A stretch of 64,000 nt of DNA from Limnovirga sp038203525 (lineage in GTDB: Bacteria > Bacteroidota > Bacteroidia > Chitinophagales > Chitinophagaceae): positions 36,979 through 100,978 of the forward strand of contig JBBRDW010000003.1 in assembly GCA_038203525.1 (NCBI GenBank). Reading direction: 5' to 3'. This document shows positions 6,836-15,070 of this stretch, in pieces; the first letter of the stretch is position 1; the number at the start of each line of letters is the position of its first letter. The notes beneath the pieces were generated by a model. That model did not search any database. It was not told the DNA's origin and saw only the letters and a list, made by a program, of their open reading frames with translations. Made by a program: the position numbers and the translations under genes.

Positions 6836-7468
6836 GGTTTTATCGGTTGATGAATAAATACTGCGATTAAAGCACCAATAACCGGTGCAGATGAAAAGAA
6901 TAATAAATAATCCACGTGTCAAGAAATAATTGCAGGTGCAAACGATCCCGCCGGATCATCGAAGCCCTGTTAATAGGGCCTGGAAACATTGCTTCCAGCA
7001 ATATTACAGCTCCAATGCCTGCGAATAGTCCATGTTCTTCCAATCCGGTGCCACTCTTAATATAACCACCATCAGAAAAAATGTGAGAATAATTTCTAAA
7101 ATAAAAGAATGTATGGCACTGCCCGCAGGCAAAGTTGAACCTAAGAGTTGCAATTTTGGAAACAAAAAGTAAAAGCAGGCTCGTGGATAAAGCACCAATA
7201 AACTGGCATAATATGCATGGCAAATCTTCTTTCAGCGCAGGCTTTTTTTTATACAAAATGCATTGCTTACAGCAGGGTTCAGGTGCGCACCCGACTTTTC
7301 GCTAAAAGCAAGGATCATGAACATTACCACCAATCCAAAAATTATAGCAATACCAATATGCGAAACATTGCCATCGGCTATTTCGTCATTTGTTAAAGCA
7401 CCTGTTCTACAAAATATCAAAGTAAATATGCCAATTGTTTCAGCAAGGTATTTTTTTTGTTGCTTCAC
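6832..7468 (-). pseudogene. Aquaporin (MIP family) pseudogene in the ars operon
   Basis: Pieces of one MIP channel lie in order but in shifting frames. The N-terminal half ends with the first NPA motif (SGAHLNPAV, 7290s). Middle helices follow (LPAGSAIHSFILEIILTFFL, about 7070-7150), then AGIGAVILLEAMFPGPI, and a C-terminal segment (APVIGALIAVFIHQPIKP) whose TGA overlaps the arsC start. The first frameshift is at an A8/T8 run (7243-7250). Later ones lie near 7155 and 7060, and a lost base occurs in the second NPA (ASM then ATCCGG). There is also an in-frame TGA near the end. AqpS-type channels that move arsenite are known from ars operons, so this was probably the arsenite exit route. Confidence 0.8.
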
Positions 7469-7480
7469 TAAGATTTAAAG

Positions 7481-7531
7481 CACAAGTGTGCGACGCAGGT
7501 AAAGCTAAATTGATGATTCAAAAGCCGGGTT
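7481..7531 (-). repeat. Intergenic repeat arm, GCGTCGC subtype
   Basis: The core CACAAGTGTGCGACGCAG at 7481-7498 is in reverse orientation and ends outward at AGCCGGGTTC (7522-7531). It fills most of the gap between the arsN and aquaporin remnants inside the ars operon. Confidence 0.75.
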
Positions 7532-7538
7532 CAAAAAA

Positions 7539-8030
7539 TCAATTACTGCCAACTGTTTTACTTCTCCTTTCGAGTAACAGGGTATCTCTCCAAACATTAC
7601 TCATTTTACCAATCTTTTCTCTGGCGCCAATTAGGCGGAAGCCACAAGCTTCATGTAGTTTTATACTTGCTGCATTCTCGGGAAAAACGCCGGCCTGCAA
7701 AGTCCATAAATTATGTTGTTCGCTTTCATTGATGAGCGTCTGCAACAATTGCCTACCAACGCCTTTACCTCTTGCTGAATCCGAAACATACACACTCACT
7801 TCTGCAACTCCAGCATAAACACAACGCCCTGAAACTGACGTCAATGCAGCCCATCCCACCACTTCATTATTTTCAACAGCGACCAGTCTGCAGGTAGCAA
7901 GGTGCGAACTATTCCATTCTTTCCATTCCGGTGCAGCGTTTTGAAATGTAGCATTACCCGTAGCAATCCCTTCTTCATAAATGCGCTTTACAAATGGCCA
8001 ATGCTCTTATTTCAGCGGTAATATTTTCAC
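7539..8030 (-). pseudogene. GNAT acetyltransferase, ArsN1-like, broken by one nonsense codon
   Basis: Read on the minus strand from a GTG at 8028-8030, the frame gives VKILPLK, then TAA (8007-8009), then EHWPFVKRIYEEGIATGNAT and on without interruption to 7539. The rest carries GNAT motif A (SDSARGKGVGRQLL) and the family tail (GVFPENAASIKLHE). ArsN1 enzymes acetylate arsinothricin or phosphinothricin and are known in arsenic clusters. A GTG at 7862 could restart translation, but that product would lack the N-terminal third. The rest of the frame is clean, so the lesion is recent or the TAA is a sequencing error. Confidence 0.8.
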
Positions 8031-8061
8031 AAACTAATTATTAAAAATCAGTAAATTTTTA

Positions 8062-8919
8062 CTAGCAGCAACCGTTGCCGGGGGTACAGCAATTGCGTTC
8101 ATCTTTTGCGGGCCTTTCTGCATACACTGTAATGCTGTAAATGCCCAGGTCACTTTCTTTTAATTGCTCCAGTTCCAATGCAGATAAATATTCGAGTAAT
8201 ATTTCATCCGGCACAACTATTTTTTTCTCCTTCTGTAACAGGATATTTACAAAGCCAGTCTCTTCAATTATTGCGAGATAATCTTTTTTCTGTATGGCGC
8301 CAGCTACACATCCAGCATACATTTCCGCAGCCTGTTTCAGTTTTTCAGGCAGTGTGCCTTCCAGCACAATATCAGAAATTGAAAAGTGGCCGCTTGGTTT
8401 TAATACACGAAATATTTCCCTGAACACCTTGTGTTTACTGGGCACGAGATTCAACACACAGTTGCTTACAATTACATCCGCTTTGTTGCCTGATACCGGC
8501 ATGTTTTCAATATCGCCCTGACGAAACTCCACATTGTTATAGCCCAGTTTCTCTGCATTGTCTCTTGCCCTCTCAATCATTTTTTCTGTAAAGTCAATAC
8601 CGATTATTTTTCCATTTTCACCAGCTGCTGACCTCGCAACAAAACAATCATTTCCTGCGCCGCTTCCAAGGTCAATTACTGTATCACCTTCTTTTATTTT
8701 CGCAAATGCTGTTGGCAACCCGCAGCCCAAACCCAAGTCTGCATCAGGGTTGTAGCCTTCTAAATTTGTGTAGTCATCGGCCATAATGTTATACACTTCA
8801 TCGCCACAGCAGGAGGAGGTTGCGCCACAGCAGGAACGTTCATTTTGCTGTTTGGATTGTGCAGCAATTTCGCCATATTTTTCTCTCACCAATTCTTTAA
8901 GTTCTGTTTCGTTTTGCAT
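8062..8919 (-). CDS. arsM: Arsenite S-adenosylmethionine methyltransferase
   Basis: This 285-residue cytosolic enzyme methylates arsenite. The SAM-binding motif DLGSGAGNDCF follows the family-specific GCGLPTAF. Conserved cysteines are present near the N-terminus (SCCGATSSCCGDE), in NCVLNL and in AGCVAGA; these are the arsenic-binding positions of ArsM. An extra C-terminal pair (NCCTPGNGCC) may bind metal. The start at 8919 (MQNETELKELVREKYG) matches the usual ArsM N-terminus; a longer frame reaching 9006 adds a non-conserved leader. It follows arsR by 120 bp and precedes the arsN remnant by 31 bp. Confidence 0.93.
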   Translation of the reverse strand: MQNETELKELVREKYGEIAAQSKQQNERSCCGATSSCCGDEVYNIMADDYTNLEGYNPDADLGLGCGLPTAFAKIKEGDTVIDLGSGAGNDCFVARSAAGENGKIIGIDFTEKMIERARDNAEKLGYNNVEFRQGDIENMPVSGNKADVIVSNCVLNLVPSKHKVFREIFRVLKPSGHFSISDIVLEGTLPEKLKQAAEMYAGCVAGAIQKKDYLAIIEETGFVNILLQKEKKIVVPDEILLEYLSALELEQLKESDLGIYSITVYAERPAKDERNCCTPGNGCC

Positions 8920-9039
8920 GATTGTTGTTTTTATATTGATAAAGTTTTTGAATCCAACTGAGATAATTCTATTATTCATCCTTGCGCCTAAGGCGGATGT
9001 TTGCACAGCATCGCTTTATTGGGCCGTATGTAGCAACTA

Positions 9040-9375
9040 TCAGCAACAGGCCTTATCGTTTTTCATTTTTAGATTATTGAACAGTAAATTGAATTCCGTG
9101 GAAAATTTCTGGAATGCTTTCCAGTTAATACAGTAGCAACTTCTTGGGCCATCAATACTACCATCAATAAGCCCTGCATTTTTTAATTCTTTTAAATGCT
9201 GTGATACGGTTGATTGCGCCAGAGGCAGTATTTCAACAATCTCACCGCAGATGCATTCGTTCTTTTGCGCAAGCACTTTTAAAATTGCAATGCGGGCTGG
9301 ATGACCGATTGCCTTGGCAAAATTAGCCAGGTCCTGCTCCTTTTGCGTAAACTCTTCTCTTTTATGAATTGCCAT
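9040..9375 (-). CDS. arsR: ArsR family arsenic-responsive repressor
   Basis: This 111-residue winged-helix regulator is the first gene of the ars operon. The motif NECICGEIVEILPLAQSTVS is the metal-binding alpha-3 helix (Cys-X-Cys here) followed by the recognition helix. A third Cys candidate lies in RSCYC and another pair in the C-terminal KACC. The family represses its own operon until arsenite or antimonite binds. An ATCG-N8-CGAT dyad overlapping a -7 motif lies about 70 bp upstream, consistent with autoregulation. Confidence 0.92.
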   Translation of the reverse strand: MAIHKREEFTQKEQDLANFAKAIGHPARIAILKVLAQKNECICGEIVEILPLAQSTVSQHLKELKNAGLIDGSIDGPRSCYCINWKAFQKFSTEFNLLFNNLKMKNDKACC

Positions 9376-9444
9376 CTTATCGTATTTATGTGATTAATAT
9401 GTTCAGGCAAAAAAACGTTTGAATCGCTTTTTTATTAATTATAT

Positions 9445-9460
9445 ATCGCAAATATACGAT
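9445..9460 (-). promoter_or_regulatory. ars promoter with probable ArsR operator
   Basis: On the minus strand, TATATTTG (9449-9456) matches TAnnTTTG. It sits inside an imperfect dyad ATCGTATATTTGCGAT with perfect ATCG/CGAT ends (9445-9460). A repressor bound there would block the promoter. The leader to the arsR ATG would be about 70 nt. Confidence 0.6.
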
Positions 9461-9549
9461 TAATAAAATATCATCAAAATATTTATTGCTTTCTCCTAAC
9501 ACAGAAATTAGCAGATGGGAACTGGGTTGTGTTGAATAGAATTACTTAA

Positions 9550-9602
9550 GTACAAGAGTGCGACGCAACAGAAGCCTCATTCATTTACTACTGCCGGGCT
9601 CA
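9550..9602 (-). repeat. Intergenic repeat arm touching the chrA stop codon
   Basis: The core GTACAAGAGTGCGACGCAA (9550-9568, reverse orientation) ends at GCCGGGCTCA (to 9602). On the minus strand the outer end TGAGCCCGGC supplies the TGA stop of chrA. Confidence 0.8.
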
Positions 9603-10787
9603 TAAAAGTTTTAATAGCAAGCCCAAAACTGCAGCCACAAAAATAATTTGAGGTTCCTGAATTTTCTTAACATACATTAACGCAAGCACAGTTGCAAAAG
9701 CAATCAGGGCTGTAGTAATATCGACAATAGAGCGTAAGGCAATAACCACAACAGCCCCCACCAGTGCACCGATTACCGCCGCAGTAATTCCATCTACAAA
9801 TGCTTTAATAGACACATTCTTCGCAATTTTTTTAAAGTAAGGTGCTGGAATAATGGTAAAAAGGTAACAGGGTAAAAAAGTTGCCAGCGCTGCAACACAG
9901 GCGCCTGGAAAGCCTGCCACAAGGTAGCCGATAAAGCCGACGGTAATTACAACCGGCCCCGGCGTAATCATGGCTACCGCAACGGCATCTACAAACTGAT
10001 GCTCATCGAGCCAGTGATATTCGGTTACCACACCGCCGTGTAAAAACGGCACAATGGCAAGCCCGCTGCCAAAAACAAATGCGCCGGCTTTTGTAAAGAA
10101 CCATGCTATCTGCACCAAGGTATTCGAACTGTAATCCCAGAAACCAATACCCGTGAGTAAAATTGAATTTACTGCTGATCGTTTCTTCATCCATTGAGGC
10201 GGCGCTTTAATAATCATGTACAGTAGGCCAGCTGCAACAAACAACAATAGTTCTTCTGATTGTGTAGCAGCAGTAATAATTAGCGCAAAAAAATAAATCA
10301 TCCAAAGCAGCCATTTTTGCCTGATCGCTTCCAGCGTGAATTTACTTACACTTTTCATAGTAAGTTTATACGAGCTCACGGCAATTATGCCAATAACTGC
10401 AGCACCAACACCGTAAAATACAGCCTGCATCCAGGGCAGACCGCCAAACATTTTATAGGCAATACCAATTACCACTACCATTACGAACGATGGTAATACA
10501 AATGCAAGCCCTGCAAGGGTTGCGCCCAATACGCCATAATCTACAAAGCCTATATAAATGCCCAATTGTGCAGCCAGCGGCCCTGGTGCCAGCTGCGCCA
10601 GCGCAAGCCCTTCTTTATAGTCTTCTTCGCTTATCCAATTGTTTTTTTCTACAAGATCACGCTGCATGTAACCTACCAGTGCAACAGGCCCGCCAAAACC
10701 AGCGTAGCCTAATTTTAAAAAATAAAAAACGAGTTGCCTAAGCGAATAAACAGGCTTGGTTTTGGTTTCTGTTACTTCCATTGACAT
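9600..10787 (-). CDS. chrA: Chromate transporter, two-domain ChrA
   Basis: This 395-residue inner-membrane protein has two CHR domains, each containing a PGP motif: LAPGPLAAQLGIYIG near residue 70, and ITPGPVVITVGFIGY in the second half. About 10-12 hydrophobic segments are visible. The family exports chromate, and long two-domain ChrA is the usual active form. It is transcribed toward the ars operon but separated from it by the ars promoter and a repeat arm, so I treat it as its own unit. Its TGA stop codon falls inside the repeat end, so the last residues could have been altered by the insertion. Confidence 0.9.
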   Translation of the reverse strand: MSMEVTETKTKPVYSLRQLVFYFLKLGYAGFGGPVALVGYMQRDLVEKNNWISEEDYKEGLALAQLAPGPLAAQLGIYIGFVDYGVLGATLAGLAFVLPSFVMVVVIGIAYKMFGGLPWMQAVFYGVGAAVIGIIAVSSYKLTMKSVSKFTLEAIRQKWLLWMIYFFALIITAATQSEELLLFVAAGLLYMIIKAPPQWMKKRSAVNSILLTGIGFWDYSSNTLVQIAWFFTKAGAFVFGSGLAIVPFLHGGVVTEYHWLDEHQFVDAVAVAMITPGPVVITVGFIGYLVAGFPGACVAALATFLPCYLFTIIPAPYFKKIAKNVSIKAFVDGITAAVIGALVGAVVVIALRSIVDITTALIAFATVLALMYVKKIQEPQIIFVAAVLGLLLKLL

Positions 10788-10807
10788 TAGTTTTTAGGAT
10801 GAATTTT

Positions 10808-10945
10808 TTGAACCTGGCAACCGTACTTTGGTGATCGTCCCTTGCGTCGCACGCTTGTACTGAGGCACTTTGCTCATCCATAAACAGCCAGTACAAGTGT
10901 GCGACGCAAGGGACGATTCCATTAAAACCTAAGCTGGGCCCGAAC
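10808..10945. repeat. Inverted pair of intergenic repeats (compact element)
   Basis: Two arms face each other. ATCGTCCCTTGCGTCGCAC with CTTGTACTG (from 10835) is mirrored by CAGTACAAG with GTGCGACGCAAGGGACGAT (to 10917), leaving about 26 bp between. Outer ends are GAACCTGGC and GGGCCCGAAC. The inner palindrome is nearly perfect over 28 bp per arm, so the transcript could form a long hairpin. Confidence 0.85.
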
Positions 10946-10950
10946 AAAAA

Positions 10951-11364
10951 CTACAGACTATTCTTTGCAATTTCCTGGCATAGCTCTATAAGTACGCCAT
11001 TGGTATTTTTAGGGTGAAGAAAACAAACAAGCTTATTATCTGCGCCCTTCTCCGGCACCGCGTTAAGCAATTGAAAGCCAGCATTTGATAGGCGGTTCAT
11101 TTCTAATTCTATATTCTCTACAGCAAAAGCAATATGGTGCATTCCCTGCCCGCGTTTTTGAATAAAACGTGCTATTACGCCATCTGCTACGGTACTTTCC
11201 AAAAGCTCAATTTTTGATTCGCCAGTACTAAAAAATGCTGTTTTTACTTTTGCACTTTCTACAATTTCTGTTTTATAACAAAGCGTATTCAGCAGGGCTT
11301 CAAATAACGGAATTGACACTGACAGATCTTCTACGGCAATGCCAATATGTTCAATTTTTTGCAT
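10951..11364 (-). CDS. mce: Methylmalonyl-CoA epimerase
   Basis: This 137-residue vicinal-oxygen-chelate protein interconverts (R)- and (S)-methylmalonyl-CoA. Metal ligands of the family are visible: the His in IEHIGIAV, the His in GQGMHHIAFAV and the Glu in GVLIELCQE. The start is set at 11364 (MQKIEHIGIAVED); upstream sequence in frame is not conserved. The mutase partner is not in the window. It is divergent from iscS, with about 110 bp between them. Confidence 0.9.
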   Translation of the reverse strand: MQKIEHIGIAVEDLSVSIPLFEALLNTLCYKTEIVESAKVKTAFFSTGESKIELLESTVADGVIARFIQKRGQGMHHIAFAVENIELEMNRLSNAGFQLLNAVPEKGADNKLVCFLHPKNTNGVLIELCQEIAKNSL

Positions 11365-11438
11365 GCGGCTCGATTTTCGATATATGGAAATAGATATTTT
11401 GAAGAAATTGATCAACGCTAAAATAGAACCATTTGGCG

Positions 11439-11446
11439 TAAATTTG
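11439..11446 (+). promoter_or_regulatory. -7 promoter element for the isc genes (TAAATTTG)
   Basis: TAAATTTG matches TAnnTTTG and lies 26 bp before the iscS ATG. No well-spaced -33 TTG is obvious. Confidence 0.5.
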
Positions 11447-11472
11447 TGTTATTCTAAAAAAGAAAAAATTGT

Positions 11473-12690
11473 ATGCTAAAGCTTCCTGTTTACCTAGATA
11501 ATAATGCTACTACACCAATGGATCCAAGGGTTTTGGAAACCATTATACCATATTTTACAGAACATTTTGGCAATGCTGCAAGTCGAAACCACCCTTTTGG
11601 ATGGGAAGCAGAAGAAGCCGTTGATTATGCCCGTGAACAGGTGGCAAAATTGATTGGTGCAGACCCTAAAGAAATTATTTTTACCAGCGGAGCTACTGAG
11701 GGAGATAACCTGGGTATTAAAGGTGTTTACGAAATGTATGCCAGTAAAGGCAACCATATTATTACCTGCACAACTGAGCACAAAGCTGTTTTAGATACCT
11801 GTAAACACATTGAAAAACTGGGCGGAGAGGTTACTTACCTGGAGGTTAAGGCGGATGGTTTAATTGATTTAAAAGAACTGGAAGCCGCTATTAAACCTAC
11901 TACCATCCTTATTTCCATCATGTATGCAAATAATGAGATTGGGGTGGTTCAGCCGGTTAAAGAAATAAGCACGATTGCTAAAAAGCATGGTGTTTTATTT
12001 TTTACTGATGGTACGCAGGCTGTTGGTAAAATACCGGTAGATGTAATTAAGGATGGGATTGATATTATGGCTTTTACTGGTCATAAGATGTACGGCCCCA
12101 AAGGGATTGGCGCCTTATATGTACGCCGTAAAAATCCACGTGTAAAAGTTACAGCCCAAATGGACGGTGGCGGGCACGAACGTGGTATGCGTAGCGGTAC
12201 GTTAAATGTACCTGGTATTGTAGGTTTTGGCAAAGCCTGCGAAATCTGCCTTTTGGATATGGAAAAAGATACAGCTCATGTACTCGCTTTGCGTAACAAA
12301 CTTGAAAGCGCATTGCTGCAGATAGAAGAAAGTTATTTGAACGGAAATAAAGAACACCGTTTACCGCACGTTTCCAATATCTCCTTTAAATATGTTGAAG
12401 GTGAAGGTTTGATGATGGGTTTTAATAAAAACATCGCATTATCGTCTGGCTCTGCATGTACTTCCGCATCACTCGAGCCAAGCTATGTTTTAAAGGCATT
12501 GGGGTTGGGAGACGATCTGGCTCATTCATCTTTACGTTTTGGTCTCAGCCGCTTTACAACAGAAGAGCAGATTGATTATACCATTGAGCAAATTACCAAC
12601 ACAGTAAACAAATTGCGCGAAATGAGCCCGCTTTGGGAAATGTTTAAAGAGGGTGTTGACATAAATGCAATTGAATGGGCGCATCATTAA
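11473..12690 (+). CDS. iscS: Cysteine desulfurase IscS
   Basis: This 405-residue PLP enzyme takes sulfur from cysteine to feed Fe-S cluster assembly. It starts with the conserved YLDNNATTP. The Schiff-base lysine lies in FTGHKMYGPKGIGA, and the persulfide-carrying Cys is in SSGSACTSASLEPS, the long-loop group I signature that distinguishes IscS from SufS. The N-terminal half holds the usual GATEGDN loop. IscU and an IscA-type protein follow on the same strand, with a repeat arm inserted in the iscS-iscU gap. No iscR, hscA or fdx is nearby. Confidence 0.95.
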   Translation: MLKLPVYLDNNATTPMDPRVLETIIPYFTEHFGNAASRNHPFGWEAEEAVDYAREQVAKLIGADPKEIIFTSGATEGDNLGIKGVYEMYASKGNHIITCTTEHKAVLDTCKHIEKLGGEVTYLEVKADGLIDLKELEAAIKPTTILISIMYANNEIGVVQPVKEISTIAKKHGVLFFTDGTQAVGKIPVDVIKDGIDIMAFTGHKMYGPKGIGALYVRRKNPRVKVTAQMDGGGHERGMRSGTLNVPGIVGFGKACEICLLDMEKDTAHVLALRNKLESALLQIEESYLNGNKEHRLPHVSNISFKYVEGEGLMMGFNKNIALSSGSACTSASLEPSYVLKALGLGDDLAHSSLRFGLSRFTTEEQIDYTIEQITNTVNKLREMSPLWEMFKEGVDINAIEWAHH

Positions 12691-12704
12691 AACAACGTTA
12701 TTTT

Positions 12705-12758
12705 ATGAGCTTGGCTTTTGTTTTTCATGGTAATCATCATTGCGTCGCACACTTGTGC
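12705..12758 (+). repeat. Repeat arm between iscS and iscU
   Basis: The arm runs from TGAGCTTGGC to the core TTGCGTCGCACACTTGTGC (12740-12758). It lies inside what is probably one transcription unit, so it is presumably transcribed. Confidence 0.8.
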
Positions 12759-12816
12759 AGTTGGAATAATATTGAGCAAAAAAATATCTTTAAATAAATT
12801 AAAAATCAAAATAATC

Positions 12817-13233
12817 ATGGCATATTCAGAAAAAGTAATAGACCACTACAGCAACCCAAAAAATGTTGGTACGCTTGATAAAAGCAGCAAAAGTGTAGGA
12901 ACCGGCCTGGTGGGAGCTCCAGAATGCGGCGATGTGATGCGCCTGCAGATTGAAGTTGATGAAACAACCGGCTTAATTAAAGATGCTAAATTTAAAACAT
13001 TTGGCTGTGGTTCTGCAATTGCTTCATCCTCACTGGCAACAGAATGGCTGAAAGGCAAATCTGTTGACGAGGCTTTGTCAATAGACAATATGGATATTGT
13101 AGAAGAACTTAACCTGCCTCCGGTAAAAATACATTGCTCAGTATTGGCCGAAGACGCCATTAAGGCGGCAATTAACGACTACCGTGTAAAAAACGGACAG
13201 GAGCAATTGGTGTTCGAAGAAAGAATTCATTAA
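12817..13233 (+). CDS. iscU: Fe-S cluster scaffold IscU
   Basis: This 138-residue scaffold has the three cluster-binding cysteines in GAPECGDVMR, TFGCGSAIASSS and KIHCSVLAED. The HscA-recognition LPPVK motif is seen as NLPPVKIHC. The start at 12817 (MAYSEKVIDHYSNPKNVG) matches IscU; the frame upstream is open only because it reads through the repeat arm. It is placed between iscS and the IscA-type gene, which fits sequential cluster assembly. Confidence 0.95.
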   Translation: MAYSEKVIDHYSNPKNVGTLDKSSKSVGTGLVGAPECGDVMRLQIEVDETTGLIKDAKFKTFGCGSAIASSSLATEWLKGKSVDEALSIDNMDIVEELNLPPVKIHCSVLAEDAIKAAINDYRVKNGQEQLVFEERIH

Positions 13234-13314
13234 TTGAATTGATAGTGTGGCGATTTGATGATTGAAAAATATAATTATAGTCTTCTTTAGTCACCAAATC
13301 ATTAAATTTATAAT

Positions 13315-13665
13315 ATGGTTGCAACAGAAAATTCTGTTTATGTTAGCGATAAAGCAAAAGCAAAAGCCATAAAACTGATGGAGGAAGCAGGCGTGTTTGG
13401 CGACCCTTCCTATTTTTTAAGGGTTGGGGTTGTAGGCGGAGGGTGCAGTGGTTTAAGCTACAAGCTTGATTTTGATAATGAAGTTAAGCCCATGGACCAG
13501 GTGTTTGAAGACAATGGGTTAAAAATAGTTACCGATCTTAAAAGCTTTCTTTACCTCGTAAATACAGAACTCGATTTCTCTGATGGTTTAAATGGCAAAG
13601 GGTTTTATTTTAAAAATCCAAATGCCAGCCGCAGTTGTGGGTGTGGAGAAAGTTTTGCAGTATAG
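13315..13665 (+). CDS. HesB/IscA family Fe-S carrier
   Basis: This 116-residue A-type carrier has the three invariant cysteines: one in GGGCSGLSYKL and two in RSCGCGESF at the C-terminus. It accepts clusters from IscU and passes them to apoproteins. It lies 81 bp after iscU and is the last gene of the unit, followed by a strong terminator. IscA, ErpA and SufA cannot be told apart from sequence alone, so no symbol is given. Confidence 0.92.
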   Translation: MVATENSVYVSDKAKAKAIKLMEEAGVFGDPSYFLRVGVVGGGCSGLSYKLDFDNEVKPMDQVFEDNGLKIVTDLKSFLYLVNTELDFSDGLNGKGFYFKNPNASRSCGCGESFAV

Positions 13666-13691
13666 GTTAGTTAGTGAGTGAATAAATAATA

Positions 13692-13723
13692 AAAGGCTGC
13701 AACTGAAAAGTTGCGGCTTTTTT
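13692..13723 (+). terminator. Terminator of the isc genes
   Basis: The hairpin pairs about 13 positions (AAAGGCTGCAACT with AGTTGCGGCTTTT) around a short AT loop and is followed by T residues. Confidence 0.85.
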
Positions 13724-13819
13724 ATTTCAATGAATAAGGTTTACAGATGCATTTACCTAAAACTTCCATAAGTTTTTAAAGTAACTGCACCGAATGGTTT
13801 TTTCACATAGTTTTGAACC

Positions 13820-14542
13820 ATGTGGATGATCTGCACAAAAGAGTGGAGGCAATTTTTCAGCAGCCCGGCAGGCTATATTGCGATGGTGGTTTTCCTGCTG
13901 CTCAATGGGCTAATTCTCTTTGTTTTTCCCGACACAAGCCTGCTCGATTTTGGCTATGCATCATTAGGCAATTTCTTTAGCCTTAGCCCATGGATATTAT
14001 TGTTTCTTATACCAACTATAACCATGCGCAGCCTGGCCGATGAATATAAAAGCGGCACTTTCGAAATACTTAAAACCATGCCGCTAACTCCGGCACAAAT
14101 AGTATGGGGCAAATTTTTTGGCGCATTGCTAATTGTGCTGCTTGCACTTGTTCCCACGGTTATTTACGCGGTTTCTTTACAGGCTTTAAGCGCAACAGGC
14201 GGGATCGATATTGGTAGTACTATTGGTAGTTATGCTGGCTTGGTTATGCTGGGTGCCGTATTTACATCCGCAGGTATTTGTGCCAGCAGTTTTACCAACA
14301 ATACGGTAGTAGCTTTTATAGGTGGCGCATTTTTATGCTTTCTTTTATTCACCGGTTTCGAGGCAGCCAGCAAGTTGCCTGTATTTGCAAACGGTTTAGA
14401 TTACTATATAGAAATGCTGGGCATAAAATTTCACTATAACAGCATCAGCAAAGGCGTAATTGACATACGCGACCTGATCTATTTTCTTTCTCTAACATTC
14501 ATTTTTCTGTTGGTAACGCAAAAAAATGTCGCCAAAAAATAA
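13820..14542 (+). CDS. gldF: Gliding-motility ABC transporter permease GldF
   Basis: This 240-residue ABC-2 type permease has six hydrophobic segments. The N-terminus MWMICTKEWRQFFSSPAGYI and the segment MRSLADEYKSGTFEILKTMP are typical of GldF. GldF works with GldG and the ATPase GldA and is needed for gliding in flavobacteria. gldG, which normally follows directly, is absent here; the gene is followed by 590 bp of repeat-rich DNA instead. Start at 13820, with an internal Met at 13826 as alternative. Confidence 0.82.
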   Translation: MWMICTKEWRQFFSSPAGYIAMVVFLLLNGLILFVFPDTSLLDFGYASLGNFFSLSPWILLFLIPTITMRSLADEYKSGTFEILKTMPLTPAQIVWGKFFGALLIVLLALVPTVIYAVSLQALSATGGIDIGSTIGSYAGLVMLGAVFTSAGICASSFTNNTVVAFIGGAFLCFLLFTGFEAASKLPVFANGLDYYIEMLGIKFHYNSISKGVIDIRDLIYFLSLTFIFLLVTQKNVAKK

Positions 14543-14631
14543 ACAACTTCAGAATATTTTTTTCAAATACATTTTTTGAGCCGGGCAGTAGAATTACTAT
14601 TAAACTTTTGTTGCAGCTTGCCCCGCCAACG

Positions 14632-14902
14632 GCGCATATGCGTCAAGCTAAGGAATACATTTATTGACCCAACAGCATTGCTAATATTGAGCTTTCGTTG
14701 CGTCGCACTCTGGTACTGTTGGTTCCCTCTGCGACTTTCACGAATCAGCCGCTTATCTCTTTGCAAATGAAAGCGAAGATTATTCGGCAACGCATTTATA
14801 TTTAAACCCTATTACTAAATCCTTATTGCAAGATAACCTAAAACCATTACTGGTAAACACTTTCAGCGATTTTTATCAAGAATTAGCTTGACGCATATGC
14901 GC
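14632..14902. repeat. 18-bp perfect inverted repeat bounding a 271-bp segment
   Basis: GCGCATATGCGTCAAGCT (14632-14649) is the exact reverse complement of 14885-14902, and similarity continues outward (CCGCC/GGCGG). The ends contain the palindrome GCGCATATGCG. This looks like a MITE-like element. It has captured a repeat core and a reading-frame fragment. Confidence 0.7.
14736..14891 (+). pseudogene. Unidentified 3' coding remnant inside the inverted repeat
   Basis: A frame without ATG reads FHESAAYLFANESEDYSATH onward for about 50 residues to TGA at 14889. Its composition looks protein-like (amphipathic, balanced charges), unlike the surrounding frames. I do not recognise the family. It could be a passenger gene end or chance. 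Confidence 0.3.
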
Positions 14903-15070
14903 AAACGGCGGTGGTCGCACTCTTGTACTGCATCTGGAAAAGCAGCAATGTAGCCGGTCTTCAGCGTTTTTGCATTTGTTCCATTTTATTCCAAACGTAC
15001 AAGAGTGCGACGCAAGGAACGATGAAAAGAGATATTAAGCCGGGAACAAAATGTCTTCTCTTTTCTAAAT

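Larger units (their letters stand above)
14578..15047. repeat. Composite of three intergenic repeat arms
   Basis: The outer ends are GAGCCGGGCAG and AAGCCGGGAAC. Cores lie at 14698-14716 (plus), 14915-14928 (partial, plus) and 14997-15015 (minus). The second plus arm and the minus arm form an inverted pair. The 18-bp inverted repeat lies inside, so one element may have inserted in another. Confidence 0.7.

Noticed and set aside
6836..6922. Longer ArsC beginning at 6922
   Set aside because: The extra residues are an out-of-frame reading of the aquaporin remnant; ArsC proteins begin at the MKRKLLFVC strand.
7004..7256. Two separate small membrane proteins on the minus strand
   Set aside because: They are frameshifted pieces of one aquaporin, recognised by the order of its helices and NPA regions.
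12718..12816. N-terminal extension of IscU
   Set aside because: It is the translation of a repeat arm; IscU begins at MAYSEKVIDHY.
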